From assembly GCA_031771865.1 (NCBI GenBank), contig JASISA010000027.1, forward strand, positions 1,426,001-1,490,000: a stretch of DNA of 64,000 bases, in the 5' to 3' direction. Positions 31,891 to 42,145 of the stretch are shown here, piece by piece (within the stretch, counting starts at the first letter, position 1; each line of letters opens with the position of its first letter). The position numbers and the translations under genes are program-made. The notes below the pieces were generated by a model. That model did no database searches. It was not told where the DNA came from and saw nothing but the letters and a program-made list of their open reading frames with translations. The stretch comes from Nothophaeocryptopus gaeumannii. Taxonomy: Eukaryota > Ascomycota > Dothideomycetes > Mycosphaerellales > Mycosphaerellaceae.

Positions 31891-32230
31891 GGTGTTGGTG
31901 TGGTGGCCTGGGCGAGAGCGGTGCAGCTGCTACGTGTCTACGTGGTGCGAGATGGCGATGCAGGCGGCAGGTACGGCGCAGATTTGATGGCCTTGAGGGC
32001 GACCTGAGGGAAACGAGAGTCAATGCGTCTCTCACAAATTGCATGGAGGACCAGGCGAGCTCGTGAGAAGCCGCAGTTGTCGCAAGAGAGGCGAAGCGGA
32101 CAGAGGAGGCAAGAAGCGAGAGTGAGAGTGATCCAAAGGTGACTGCTGCTCTCCTGGTGCTGATCGACAGAAGGGAGGCGCGGAATGGAAGCGACGACAG
32201 ACGTCGCGAGGTAGCCAGCAAATCCACCTC

Positions 32231-34586
32231 CTACTCATGCTTCAGCATATCCAGATACGCAACAAGCCTCTTCTTGATGATTACCCCCACAAGCCTTCCC
32301 GACCCCTCCTCGGTAACCATCAAATACCTCAGCCCAAGACTCCCAAACATCGCAACCGCATACTCCAGCGGCGCAACAGCAGAAACAGTAAGCGGCGTCC
32401 GGTCCACAAAGTGAGAAAGATCAAAGTCACCCTCATCAGCCTGACCCAAAAGTCGCACTTCAGCGTCCGCTTCATAGATTTGTCCAAGCTCTGTCAACCC
32501 AAACTCCAACTCCCCTTCACCCAGATACCCCTGCAACATCCCTCCATTCTGAACAAGCACAAGCCCAGCATCCATAAGGCCCCTCTCCTTCAACTGGTCC
32601 AATTTCTTGGCCAAAACACTCCTCGGCACTCTATTCGATTTCGGAACATTAACGGTGATCTCATCCATTGTCTGCTTGGGTGGTATGAGCTCCGATACCA
32701 GGGCGTTCTGCTGCTGCACAGTTTGCATACTATGATCAATATCCAAGAACGGATGTCCCAGAACCGTTTGTGCGAGATCGTAGACGCTATCTTTGCCCAA
32801 TGCGTCTGCGACCCATTTCGCGACTAGAATGGCGATCATGTGCGGGACGATGTATTCGATTTCGCCTGTGAGTTCGAACATTATGACGACGAGAGAGACT
32901 GTCATTCGAGATACGCCCGCGAGGAAAGCTGCGGCGCCGACCATGGCGAAGATTCCGGGGGAGATGGAGGGGATGGCTTGACTGAGGAGTCTGCCGAAGA
33001 AGGCGCCTGCGTCAAGGGCGGGTATGATGACGCCGGAGGGGACTTTGATGCCAAAGGTGATGATCGTGAGGACCCATTTCGTTAGGGTGCCGTAGATGAG
33101 GAAGCCGTAGTATCCCGTTCGATCCTCGAATTGTTCTTGCTGACAGACCCATGTCGAGGAGGATTCCTCGTTCCGACAATCTACGAGGAGATTCTTGATG
33201 ATGATGTCTCCTGGTTCGCGGGTTAGGGGATTGGGGAACTGGAGGAGGACTGTGACTAGGACGACCAGGGAAACTTCCAAGACGGGGTTGTCCTTGATGA
33301 GGGAGAAGGCGCGGAACCAGCGTGACCAGATGTAGTTGAGTCGGCAGAATGTACCGCCAAAGATCCCGCCAGCGATACCCAGGAGCACGAAGACGAGGTA
33401 GTGAATGCCGTTGTACGATGTGCCGTAGTTGGTCTCGAATAAGACCAGCTTGCCTGTGCCGTTGGGGTTGAGGGCCTTGAGGACCATTGCGGCAAAGAGT
33501 GAGCACAAGAATGCTCTCCATAGAACTTTCCTCGGGAAGTAAGTGGATATCTCCTCGTATGAGAATAGGACTCCGCCAATCGGTGCTCCGAAGGCCACGC
33601 TGAGTCCAGATGCGCAGGCCGCGGATAGAATCTCCCTCATCTTGCGGCCATTGTCTCGATACTTATGGAACCGCTTCGCCACAAGATAGCCAACGCATGT
33701 CGAAATGTGGACGAAGGGACCCTCTTTGCCGAGACACATGCCAGTTGCTACTGCGAAGACAGCGCCAACGGCCTTGACGAGCAGGACCTTGAAGTCGAGA
33801 AAATGAGGGATGACGAAGCCGGAGAGGATGGTCTTGATCTCTGGGATGCCAGATCCAGCTGCCATGTACATACTCTTTCCACGAACAGAGGCAGGAGCTT
33901 GCACATATTGGTCTTTGTCGCCGGTGCCAGGTGCCGCGGCAGGCAGAGATCTCTTGGTCGTCAAGGTGACTGTCCCGCTGATAACTCCGAACACCAGTGC
34001 GAAAGCGAGATAGATCATGAAAGAGGAGCCATAATTGCTTGACCATGGCTGCCAATCGGGACAGTCCAGCTCGCTGGTAATATTCCCATTCGATGAAGAA
34101 AGCAGAGGAGTCTTGTTCACACAGCAGGCTTCTCTGGTCATCAATGGATTCCTCTGGCAATAGCCGAGTTTCCAGTCGCTGACAGTGGCCTCCGTGATAT
34201 CGACAACAAAGGCTACGCATGCCGTTAGAGTCCCGATGAGTGCTGCCGCTATCCAGCCTGAAGCTTGGTCGAAGTATTTGATAGTCGTGTATCGAATGCC
34301 TTGTCTGCTACCAACGAATCGAAATCGGTAAGAGTCTTTCACGAGATCGTGAAGCCAGTCAATGGTTGTATAGTCATTGCTGCCATTGGTGTCAAAGTCA
34401 GAGCTCTCTCGAATAGGATATCTATACTCACTATGCCAGTCTCTCGCCTACCGAAGCATCATAGAGCTTCTGCTCTTCTTCAGTGACATGACTCTGGACT
34501 ATAGAGTCTGCTTCCTCGTCCCGTTGAAGCTTCGACAAAACCCGATCGTGCGGATGTAGCAGAGGCGAGCTCTCGTTGTGCGCCAT
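32231..34586 (-). CDS. CLC-family chloride channel/proton exchanger (GEF1/CLC-3-like)
   Basis: Two exons, 34586-34432 and 34379-32231, 767 residues. The 52-bp intron (34380-34431, GTGAGT donor, CTGAC branch) yields the conserved junction VGERLAYNDYTTIDWLHD seen in fungal endosomal CLCs. About ten hydrophobic segments follow. Selectivity motifs are present: GSGIPEIK, GKEGPFVH (with the gating Glu, so H+/Cl- exchange is likely) and KVPSGVIIPALDAGAFFGR. Two CBS domains close the protein, VPRSVLAKKLDQLKERGLMD and RTPLTVSAVAPLEYAVAMFG. GEF1-type transporters acidify or supply chloride to Golgi/endosome compartments. An N-glycosylated loop near 115-140 with cysteine pairs is usual for the family. 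Subtype assignment is inference. Confidence 0.93.
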
Positions 34587-35903
34587 CGTCTCTCGTCTCT
34601 CGTCTCCAGCAAACGCGCGTAGATGGTGAAGACCTGTATATACGCTGCCGGAAGACGAATGACAAGGAAAGTGTTTCTCTCACTCTCTGCACCTCCATGT
34701 CAGCTATCCTGCAAACCAGCATGACGTGCATTATTGCTCTGTTGGATCTGCCTTTGGAGATAAGGCAGCTCCCCCGAAGTAGATTTGACTGGGCGATAAG
34801 ACGCGTCTCCAGCCCAGCCTCCCCCTCATAGGAGAACGCGATAGCCTTACGTGCATGTCTGAAGTTTGGAGCTTGATGAGGCGGTCAGCGAGGAGAGTCA
34901 AACGTCACAGGTCTATATGAAGCCTGCGGACTACGTGCTTCGATGTCTGTGTACGAAACATTATTCTTGTTTCGCTACCGTACAAGCCATTGCTACCCAT
35001 GCCATGGCCGCTCACGAGACCACTTGCTCTTCGCATCGAGCCCAGGCTAGCCTGCAGGAAAAGCCGCCTAAGGAGACTCGAAGGAAGAAGTTGTGGACGA
35101 CCCGAAAGCTCTTGCCACCTGACGCCCCTGTCTCCGGAAACTAGATCTACAGTAGCCCGCGCGAGCCTTGTGCAGCATACAGTACAAGTAGTGGAAGAGG
35201 CCAAAGCAAGAGTTTCGTCCCATGGCTTCTCGCAGCGCATCTCACTGGTCGGCGTTGCTGTTGTCGGTCAGTCTTCCCGCCTTGAACCGTCCGTCTCCGT
35301 CTCGGCGGTGAAGTAGAACTAGCTTCGCAGAGGACAAGACGCCAGCTCGGAAGAAGTCTTTGCTGGGAGAAGCATACATAGAGCAATTGGCAGCCAGAGA
35401 AGACCGGAGACTTACGGCCCGCAGAACCAAACCATGGCTCTGTCGCAAACAATGCCATGTCTACAGTGATAGTCTGGTAGAGGCTAGTATTATTATTATT
35501 GCCGAATGGCTCCTTCACATGCCAGGCCAAACACGTCTTGCACGTCCCCGCTCTTCGATGCACCGCACCATGCACTCTGTCGTAGGCCGACAAGGGTCCA
35601 AGCATCCCACCACTGACACGCTGAGGCCACCGATCTGCTCAGGCACACACGCAACACCGCAGAAGTTAGAAGCAAACTGGCTACTGCCGAACCTTTGGTG
35701 TGCGTCGAATGTACCTCACTCAACTCACATACTTCTGTGCTAGTTATATAGCCGCAGCTTGTGTGCTCCCACTCTCTGCTCTGCTCGCCGCCAATCCGAA
35801 CTGAGCCTTATATTGGAGCCTCCCACGGTCGATTGCGACCTCTTGTTTCACCGTCGGTCTGTGATGATGCGAAACTGCTCCTCATCATCTCACAACACAG
35901 AAC
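34587..35903. promoter_or_regulatory. Divergent intergenic region between CLC (-) and ethanolamine kinase (+)
   Basis: 1.3 kb containing both promoters. A small TAT/ATT trinucleotide run lies at about 35487-35500. The 152-codon minus frame at 35147-35605 has no family resemblance and is not called. Confidence 0.45.
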
Positions 35904-37248
35904 ATGTCTACTCCTCAGATCTCGTCTATCGGCCCCCGAGCGGACAGAATTGATAGCCCACTCGCCTTACGACACGTCGCCTACACATTCGATACCGCCG
36001 AGCCCGAGAAGAGTGCGCTGGAGCTCATTGAGCAATTCGATGCATCATGGAAGACGGAGGACGGGCCTATAGAGCTGAAGCGCTTTACAGACGGCATCAC
36101 AAACACACTCATGAAAGCCACAAAGCGAAGACCAGGCTTGACGGAGCTCGAAATAGATCGGGACGCCATTCTGATGAGGGCATATGGCAAAGGCACAGAC
36201 GTGTTGATAGACCGCGAAAGAGAGCTTCGAGCACACAATCTGTTGGCCACGCTTGGACTTGCGCCTCCCTTGCTCGCTAGATTTGACAACGGCCTCATAT
36301 ACCGTTTCATTCCCGGTCATGTGTGCTCACACCACGATCTTGCGAAGCCCGAAGTTTACCGTCAAGTAGCAAAGAGACTTGGACAGTGGCATACTCTGCC
36401 CATTGGTGCCATTGCGTCTACACCCTTGCTCGATAGTGAACCGGAGGCCCAAAAGCACCTTGCTCCGCAAAACGGCAACAGCACCCGGCCATACCCAAAC
36501 ACTTGGACTGTGATGCGCCAGTGGATCGAAGTCTTGCCACGCAACACTACTGAAGAAAAAGACCGCATCAAGATGCTAGAAACTGAGCTTGAATGGCTTG
36601 AGCCCAAGCTCGGCAATACTCGTGGTCTTGATGGCGAAGCCTTTGTGTTCGCCCATCATGACCTGTTGTGCGGTAACGTCATTGTGGACATACATTCTGA
36701 TGAGAAGGAAAAGCCAGTGAGCTTCATCGATTATGAATATGCCACGCCCGGGCCCGCCGCCTTCGACATCGCAAACCACTTTGCTGAATGGGCAGGTACG
36801 TACATGACCTCTCGACACATGTCAAACTTCATTGGGCTCATATTACTTGCTCTGGTCAAATGACGCATACTAACTTGTGACAGGCTACGACTGCGATCAC
36901 GCCTGTGTGCCAACAAAATCACAACGAAAGGAGTTCATGCAGCAATACGTAGCTTCCTACCGATACCACTCAATATCAGACGAGGACTCCTTGACAGTCG
37001 ACATAGACTTCCAAAAAGACATCGATACATTGCTCGTACAAGTCGACCTCTTCCGCGGCCTTCCTGGCTTTTACTGGGGCATCTGGGCACTGATCCAAGC
37101 CATGATCAGCTCAATCGACTTCGACTACGTCAAGTACGCGGAGGGGAGGTTCAAGGAGTACTGGTCATGGAAAGAGGAAGTGACGGGCAATCGTAAGAAG
37201 GAGGGGCGGGAAATGTATGTGCGCGAGAAGAAATGGGCTTCTGAGTGA
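35904..37248 (+). CDS. EKI1: Ethanolamine kinase (choline/ethanolamine kinase family)
   Basis: Two exons, 35904-36795 and 36884-37248, 418 residues; the 88-bp intron has GTACGT/CAG ends and a CTAAC branch and splits a Gly codon (EWAGYDCDH). Kinase landmarks: RFTDGITNTLMKA (ATP-site loop), YGKGTDVLIDRERELRAHNL, the Brenner motif FAHHDLLCGNVIVD (catalytic Asp and Asn) and the choline-kinase motif FIDYEYATPGPAAFDIANHF. The final ~25 residues (LFRGLPGFYWGIWALIQAMI, DFDYVKYAEGRFKEYW) are typical of the family. It catalyses the first CDP-ethanolamine step of phosphatidylethanolamine synthesis in the cytosol. EKI rather than choline kinase is favoured by the short N-terminus and overall pattern; not certain. 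Confidence 0.9.
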
Positions 37249-37752
37249 TGGATGTATCAAAAGAGCAAGCTGCGGGCAAGCTGTTCAACCACGCGGGCCC
37301 ATATCATGAATGTTAGAGAAAGAGAGAGATGGATATAATATTGTGTCGGGATTAAAAGGCACTTGACGGAAGAGATTGATGCGTCCAGCGAGGGTTACTG
37401 CAAAAAGTACGGCACACAGCACGAAAGTGTTCGATCTGCTCCCAACATCTGGTCTTCATTTCAACATGACGACAAGCTTCCGAATCACCGATATGGATAT
37501 CGAGTCGTGGGAGGTTCCTGTGCATACTTGTTGAAATCAAAAGATCAAAAGCCGTCTAGGAAAGTGTCACGGAGGAAGTTGGCAGCTGCGCTTTTGTTAC
37601 GGAGCTGCACCAAAGGTAAGGAACCAAAGAAGCTTTCACATCGTCAGTAACAGACGCTGCGATTGTACAGCTCGATCACAAGCAGCTTCGGCTTTTAAAC
37701 TCGCGGCCACCACTTCAACAACACAACCTACATTACTTGCAACACTGCCGAC
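37249..37752. other. Intergenic: ethanolamine kinase 3' flank and 5' side of coiled-coil locus
   Basis: Just over 500 bp. A possible donor (AAAG then GTAAGG at about 37617) and acceptor (TGTACAG near 37671) were noted, but no coding exon could be tied to them. Confidence 0.4.
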
Positions 37753-38102
37753 ATGTTCACGACTGCTCAGCACGAGCCACTTCACGGCTCCAGTATCTTC
37801 CGCCAACACCACCACAGCACGGGCCTCTCAGCCGCGCCCTGCCTTATTCAACCCCACTGGTAGCGTCCCGACAAAGGTCGCAAAATTCAATGACGGAAGG
37901 CACATCCGCGATGTCTTTGCACAACTGCGCCGACCTGCGGCGCCATCATTTACGGAGAACGCATTCCGAACGGCGACTGCTGCTCGCGAGAATCGTCGAT
38001 CGCTCTCGAGTTGGGAGTACGCCGTGCTTGCACGAGAACGCGTCAGATTGTCTGTGGCACCACCTGAAGATCTTCATGATACGCAAGAGAAGGCCAAGCA
38101 AA
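37753..38102 (+). other. Coding-like 5' part of the coiled-coil locus in a different frame
   Basis: Frame beginning at 37739 modulo 3 is open through ~38190 and looks protein-like (NPTGSVPTKVAKFNDGRHI, FTENAFRTATAARENRRSL, SSWEYAVLARERVRLSV), but it has no in-frame ATG, and it is out of frame with the membrane/coiled-coil frame downstream. The ATG at 37753 is in the third frame and stops after 36 codons. Either an exon or frame is missing here, the assembly has an indel in the GAGGAGG repeats near 38110-38140, or the locus is decaying. Confidence 0.35.
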
Positions 38103-39092
38103 ATGACAGGCAAGAGGAGGCAAGAGGAGGAAAAGGACGAAGTAGAACTTACATTTTTCGACTCCTTCTTCCTCGTCTTCGTCATACTCCCTGTAGCAAC
38201 CGTGGTCGTTGTGGGTATGTTCTTCTTAGCAGTTGCCGACTTTTTCGAGGCCTGGAGAGGGGGCAAGAAACCTGCAGGCAAGTTGATTGCTAGGCTTGGA
38301 AACTCTCTCGGAAACGTAGCGACATGGGTCGATGATGCGGTGTCCTCACTTCTTGGGGGGTTGGACGCAACAGAGAAGGCCCGACTGGTAGAGGTCTTCG
38401 TTGAGCTCGAGTGACGCCTCTGAGAAAGTGTTTTGCAATTGGATACAGCCGACTTGCAGGAAGAAGTGCGCGATGCGACTGCAGTCGCCACGCAGCATCT
38501 CGAAACGCATATTGCGCGGCTCTTCTCGGAGGTCGCTCCGTTGCAGCGAAGTATAGAGGTCCTGCGGAATGACGATAGGGCTTTGCGACGACGGGTGGAG
38601 AAGCTCGAGGATGTCAAGTTGACTGGCAAGTCGCTTGAAAATGAGCAGCAGCTGAAGGCCTCGATGAAGAAGCGGGATGAGCTGAAGACCAGGATCGAGA
38701 GGTTGGAACGAGCGAGTACGACTGTTAATGCAGACCAGCTCCAGGCTTCCAAGAGGATCCAAGAAGAGATGAAGGCCCGTCTCGAACGCCTCGAACGATC
38801 CAACTCAGATCCTGACCAGCTCAGGGCCACATTAAAGAAACAAGACGAGTTGAAGTCCAGGATTGAGAAGCTCGAGCGAACGAGTACAACCACGGATTCA
38901 AAGCAGCTCCAAGCCTCGAATAGAGAGCAAGATGGATTGAGATTGAGGATTGAGCAACTCGAACGGGCAAAGAGCAATTCAGAAATCGCAGAGATCGAGC
39001 CGAGAAACCTGCAACGGGTTGTTGCGCAACTTCTTGAGGGACAGCGTAGGGCGAGTTATGTGCCTGTGAGGGCGAAGGAGAAGGTCGATTGA
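38103..39092 (+). CDS. Membrane-anchored coiled-coil protein with four ~29-residue repeats, function unknown (5' end uncertain)
   Basis: From the ATG at 38103 the frame encodes a basic start (MTGKRRQEEEKDEVEL), a transmembrane segment (DSFFLVFVILPVATVVVVGM) and an amphipathic region (KLIARLGNSLGNVATWVDDA). Two in-frame stops at 38412 and 38421 are removed if a 72-bp intron 38388-38459 (GTAGAG donor, TTGCAG acceptor) is used, giving DATEKARL joined to EEVRDATAVATQ; this splice is a proposal. Downstream is a long coiled coil to 39092 with four repeats beginning QL-x-A-S/T. The model gives about 305 residues. Long minus-strand frame 37946-38977 is its antisense shadow. No family recognised; an organelle-membrane or tethering role would be guesswork. 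Confidence 0.5.
38649..38985 (+). repeat. Four tandem coding repeats (87/81/87/~82 bp) in the coiled-coil protein
   Basis: Units begin at 38649, 38736, 38817 and 38904, each encoding a variant of QLxASxKxQDELKxRIExLER followed by a short Ser/Thr/Asp spacer. Unit 2 to 3 is two codons shorter. Diverged at the DNA level, so an old duplication. Confidence 0.8.
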
Positions 39093-39207
39093 AAGAGTGA
39101 AAATTGCGTTCGCTGAGGATGGCTGCTACGATTTACGACTTCATGCTAGATAGACAAGACCATCCTCACTCACGAATTTAAGTAGACACCCTACTCAACA
39201 TGTCATC

Positions 39208-40473
39208 TTACGCTTCCAATTCCTTCAACGCAGCCTCCGCCCCCCGATACCCATAAACGCTCCGCCCAAATTCCGCCCGATCAAACTGCCCTCCCCGCTC
39301 ATCACCTTCCAGCAATCCGCCCATATGTCTCGAAGATCTCGCCACAAACTCACACCTCTCTTTCCGAATTTTCAGAAACCTCTCCACCGCCACCCGCACA
39401 TCCTCTTCCCTACTCGCGTCTTGGAGCAAATACCCCAACGCCTCAGCATCCTCAAAAGCGATATTACAACCCTGCCCAGCATGCGGCGTTATGGCATGGC
39501 AAGCGTCGCCCATGAGGAGGAGTTTCCCGCGGTGCCAGGTTTGTAAGGGGGCAACGTCTCGGATTCGCCAGACTTCCACTGTACCATCACCTTCTGCGCC
39601 GCGATGGTGCGAGAAGAGGTCTGTCAGAGCTGGTGAGAAGTCGGCAAAAGCGGTCTTGGCTCGTGAAGAAGGGATGCTTTTGAGGATGGTAGTGTTGAAA
39701 CTTGTGAATTGGGATGTGAAATCTTCTTCAGGCGCATACCCAACAATCTGCACCTCTCGTGGACTCGTATGATAGGCCAGTATTCGCCTCTTATCCTTGG
39801 GCCCTTTCGGTGAGGACCAACTCGCAAGACCAGCTGCTTTTTCTCCATCCGCGAAGAAGGAAAGTTCCGGGATAGCTTGGATTGCGGAAATGGGGATCTG
39901 TGCCATATAGGCTAGGAGATCATGCGTCGTGGCGGGAGCTTCGCACTCTCCGATTCCAGATTCAGAGAGGACGGTGCTTCGGGCTATGGAGTTGATTCCA
40001 TCCGCACCGATGAGAAAGTCGCCTGTGAAGGATTCGCCAGACAAGGTAGAGACGATGCCTTTGAGGGCGTCGATCTGGGAGACTTTGATGCCAGTCAGGA
40101 CCTTTGCGGGTTGGCCGGGTAGATCTGAACTTGTTGCCAGGCGGTACAGCTCCTTTTGGAGATGACTTCGTTTCGTCAAGACGCTAGGTGCACCAAATGT
40201 TTTGCGGGTGTCGGAGTCTCTTGTCATGATCTCTTCGTCTTGACAAGTTCGTAAGAAGGTCTTTATCAGGATTGCCATGTCTAGTTTTGAGTCGTCCACG
40301 CTTGCTTTGTATAGAAGGTTCCATGCGTTGGCGATGACGGAAATGCCGTAGTCGTTCCTAGAGAAGTCGAGATGGCTCTTTTCGAGGATCGTGACTTGGT
40401 GATGGTTTCGTAAGAATGCTGCTGCTGCGAGGCCGCCGAGCCCGCCGCCAATGATCAGAATGTCTAATCCCAT
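39208..40473 (-). CDS. FAD-dependent monooxygenase (salicylate hydroxylase-like)
   Basis: Single exon, 421 residues from the ATG at 40473 (MGLDILIIGGGLGGLAAAAF); the frame is open further upstream but the Rossmann motif starts only four residues after this Met, as is usual. FAD-binding GxGxxG is at ~10-15, the second FAD motif GDFLIGADGINSIARSTV at ~155-172, and the third, LLLMGDACHAITPHAGQGCN, at ~335-355. These identify a class A flavoprotein aromatic hydroxylase of the PF01494 type. Substrate cannot be read from sequence; salicylate-like or polyketide aromatics are typical. It has no metabolic neighbours that suggest a pathway, though a CYP53 P450 lies 19 kb away. Confidence 0.88.
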   Translation of the reverse strand: MGLDILIIGGGLGGLAAAAFLRNHHQVTILEKSHLDFSRNDYGISVIANAWNLLYKASVDDSKLDMAILIKTFLRTCQDEEIMTRDSDTRKTFGAPSVLTKRSHLQKELYRLATSSDLPGQPAKVLTGIKVSQIDALKGIVSTLSGESFTGDFLIGADGINSIARSTVLSESGIGECEAPATTHDLLAYMAQIPISAIQAIPELSFFADGEKAAGLASWSSPKGPKDKRRILAYHTSPREVQIVGYAPEEDFTSQFTSFNTTILKSIPSSRAKTAFADFSPALTDLFSHHRGAEGDGTVEVWRIRDVAPLQTWHRGKLLLMGDACHAITPHAGQGCNIAFEDAEALGYLLQDASREEDVRVAVERFLKIRKERCEFVARSSRHMGGLLEGDERGGQFDRAEFGRSVYGYRGAEAALKELEA

Positions 40474-41095
40474 GCTGCTTGAAGATGGATGCGAAGGCTC
40501 GTCGGCAGAGTAATAGCTTCTTGAATGTTCATATCCTCGCAAGCGGTCCAGGATATGGCAAGCGAGACCCGCCTGAGAGGGCACACAGAACGCTTGATTC
40601 AGCCACGCCTTAGTCACTGGTCGATACTTGGGTCAGTCCGGTGGAGACGAAGTTCTGAGTATGTTGTTCAGCTATGATGGCTTCCGCTCCGTGGCAACAT
40701 CCTCTCATTGTCGCCAAAGTTCCGGGAAGGACAAGCCTGTCCGGGAACCTTGGCAGCTGACATTTTGCCAAGAGAGCGATTCCAGCTCAAATATTGCCCA
40801 AACAAAGCCCTTGCGTTGCTATGATGTTTGGGCAAGTGGAGTAAAAGGAAGTAGGAGTGCAACGAAGGGTGGCACATGTGTTGGGTAGCGGTAAGGGGCA
40901 TCCATTAACTCGAAGGCCACCGTGGCCAATCATATGAAGGCGATATAAGTTCCCCGAGTCATATATACAATGTGTGCCACCTATCCGTCATAGTCTCGCC
41001 CATGGTCGTCAAGTAATTTGAAAATTGCGGCTGCGATAGCATCGTCTGTGTCGTCTGAGCCGAGAGATGCATGCTGTCCTAGAGGTGATGCAGTT
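40474..41095. other. Intergenic: promoter of the FAD monooxygenase, 3' side of the disordered protein gene
   Basis: 620 bp. A reading-frame continuation of the upstream acidic protein is visible at 41002-41095 in another frame (see findings). Nothing else seen. Confidence 0.45.
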
Positions 41096-42145
41096 TCACT
41101 CGCATTGTTGCTCAGTGAGCACATTCACCTGGTCATTGCCCGTGCAGGACTCGTCGCCCTCGTCTTCCGAGTCTGAGGCAATAGCATTCTCCGCTTGACT
41201 GCACGAGAGCATCTCCAACTTGTGTGAGATGTTCACCATTTGCTCGCACTCATTCTGTCCCACCGCCTCCGGTTGCTCTACCTGCTCAATCTTCTCCGCA
41301 GCCTTCTGGTCGTTGATAGCTCGGCGCATCGCGTAAGTGGGACGGTTACGTAGGGCAGTAATACCGCCTATCACGGGCTTGTTGTGGGCAATGAAGACAT
41401 CTTCATCTTCATCTTCGCTGTCTGATGCGATGGCGTCCTCGGCTTCTCCTTTTGCGACCAGCTTCACAGCGTCCTTTCCTTCTTCAGTGGAGCTCTCGAA
41501 ATGATCTCTAGGTTTGGTAGTCGGCTTCTTGGATGCAAGATGGTCAGGGCTGGCCTGCTCACTCGTTGAGCGGCGTATCTGCGTTAGATTTTGATTCTGC
41601 CGATCGCGAGATCGTATCCCTCGTGCGGGTGCAGGCATGTGACGAGGAGGCACGAGCAATGTCTTGTCGCATGGTGTACTAGACTCAGTCTTGCACCTGA
41701 CCTGCGCAAGCTCAACGTCGTCCCAGCGGCTGTTCGGGTTGAATGCGATCTGGAAAGTTTGTCTTCTTCCGCCGATGCCAGGTCTTGTGCGCCGTGTGTT
41801 TGCGCGGAAGCTGTCGCGAGGCGGGCTTGGACGGTGCAGTGAGGTGGCTGATTGAATTCGCAGAGGCGCGAACTCGGGTGACATATACAGCGAGCCTGTG
41901 GGACGTGCGTAGCCAGGTGCTGCTTCCTCGATCGGAGAGACAGGGGTGCCAGTGTATGCGCTCTCGAATGAAGATGTGGTAGAACGTGCGAGGGAGCTTT
42001 GGGATGATGTCCTGCTTGGGATTGTAAAGCCTCGCTGGACGATGGTCCCGTCGACCACTGTTACTGATGGCCGGCGGCTGTTGGTGGTCGAGCTTGACCG
42101 CGACTGCTGCTTTGCCTCCCAAAAGACGTGCTCGGTGGATGGCAT
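41096..42145 (-). CDS. Disordered Ser/acidic-rich protein, function unknown
   Basis: Start taken at 42145 (MPSTEHVFWEAKQQSRSSST), giving 349 residues; the upstream 88 codons of open frame are His/Phe/Leu-rich and look like 5' leader. The protein is mostly disordered and Ser/Thr/Arg/Pro-rich, with RPSVTVVDGTIVQRGFTIPS (~22-41) the most ordered, conserved-looking stretch, and GRRQTFQIAFNPNSRWDDVEL near 135. Two copies of the acidic motif AIASDSEDE occur (~240 and ~325), each ideal for CK2 phosphorylation. I recognise no domain. The C-terminus may be longer than modelled. Confidence 0.65.
   Translation of the reverse strand: MPSTEHVFWEAKQQSRSSSTTNSRRPSVTVVDGTIVQRGFTIPSRTSSQSSLARSTTSSFESAYTGTPVSPIEEAAPGYARPTGSLYMSPEFAPLRIQSATSLHRPSPPRDSFRANTRRTRPGIGGRRQTFQIAFNPNSRWDDVELAQVRCKTESSTPCDKTLLVPPRHMPAPARGIRSRDRQNQNLTQIRRSTSEQASPDHLASKKPTTKPRDHFESSTEEGKDAVKLVAKGEAEDAIASDSEDEDEDVFIAHNKPVIGGITALRNRPTYAMRRAINDQKAAEKIEQVEQPEAVGQNECEQMVNISHKLEMLSCSQAENAIASDSEDEGDESCTGNDQVNVLTEQQCE

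Larger units (their letters stand above)
31201..32230. other. Convergent intergenic region with a dispersed repeat
   Basis: 1 kb between the SprT-like gene (+) and the CLC gene (-). It contains three related copies of a ~60-bp element listed separately. A minus-strand frame at 31862-32227 with a presequence-like start has only a GTG start and is not supported. Confidence 0.5.

Noticed and set aside
31862..32227. Minus-strand ORF with a presequence-like N-terminus
   Set aside because: Starts with GTG, overlaps the dispersed repeat, has no family resemblance, and CLC coding ends just beyond it.
35147..35605. 152-codon minus-strand ORF in the CLC/EKI1 gap
   Set aside because: Composition is unremarkable, no motif, and it lies over likely promoter sequence.
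37946..38977. 343-codon minus-strand ORF, Ser/Arg-rich
   Set aside because: Antisense of the coiled-coil repeats; Lys/Glu codons give Ser/Phe/Leu-rich antisense frames. No start or family support.
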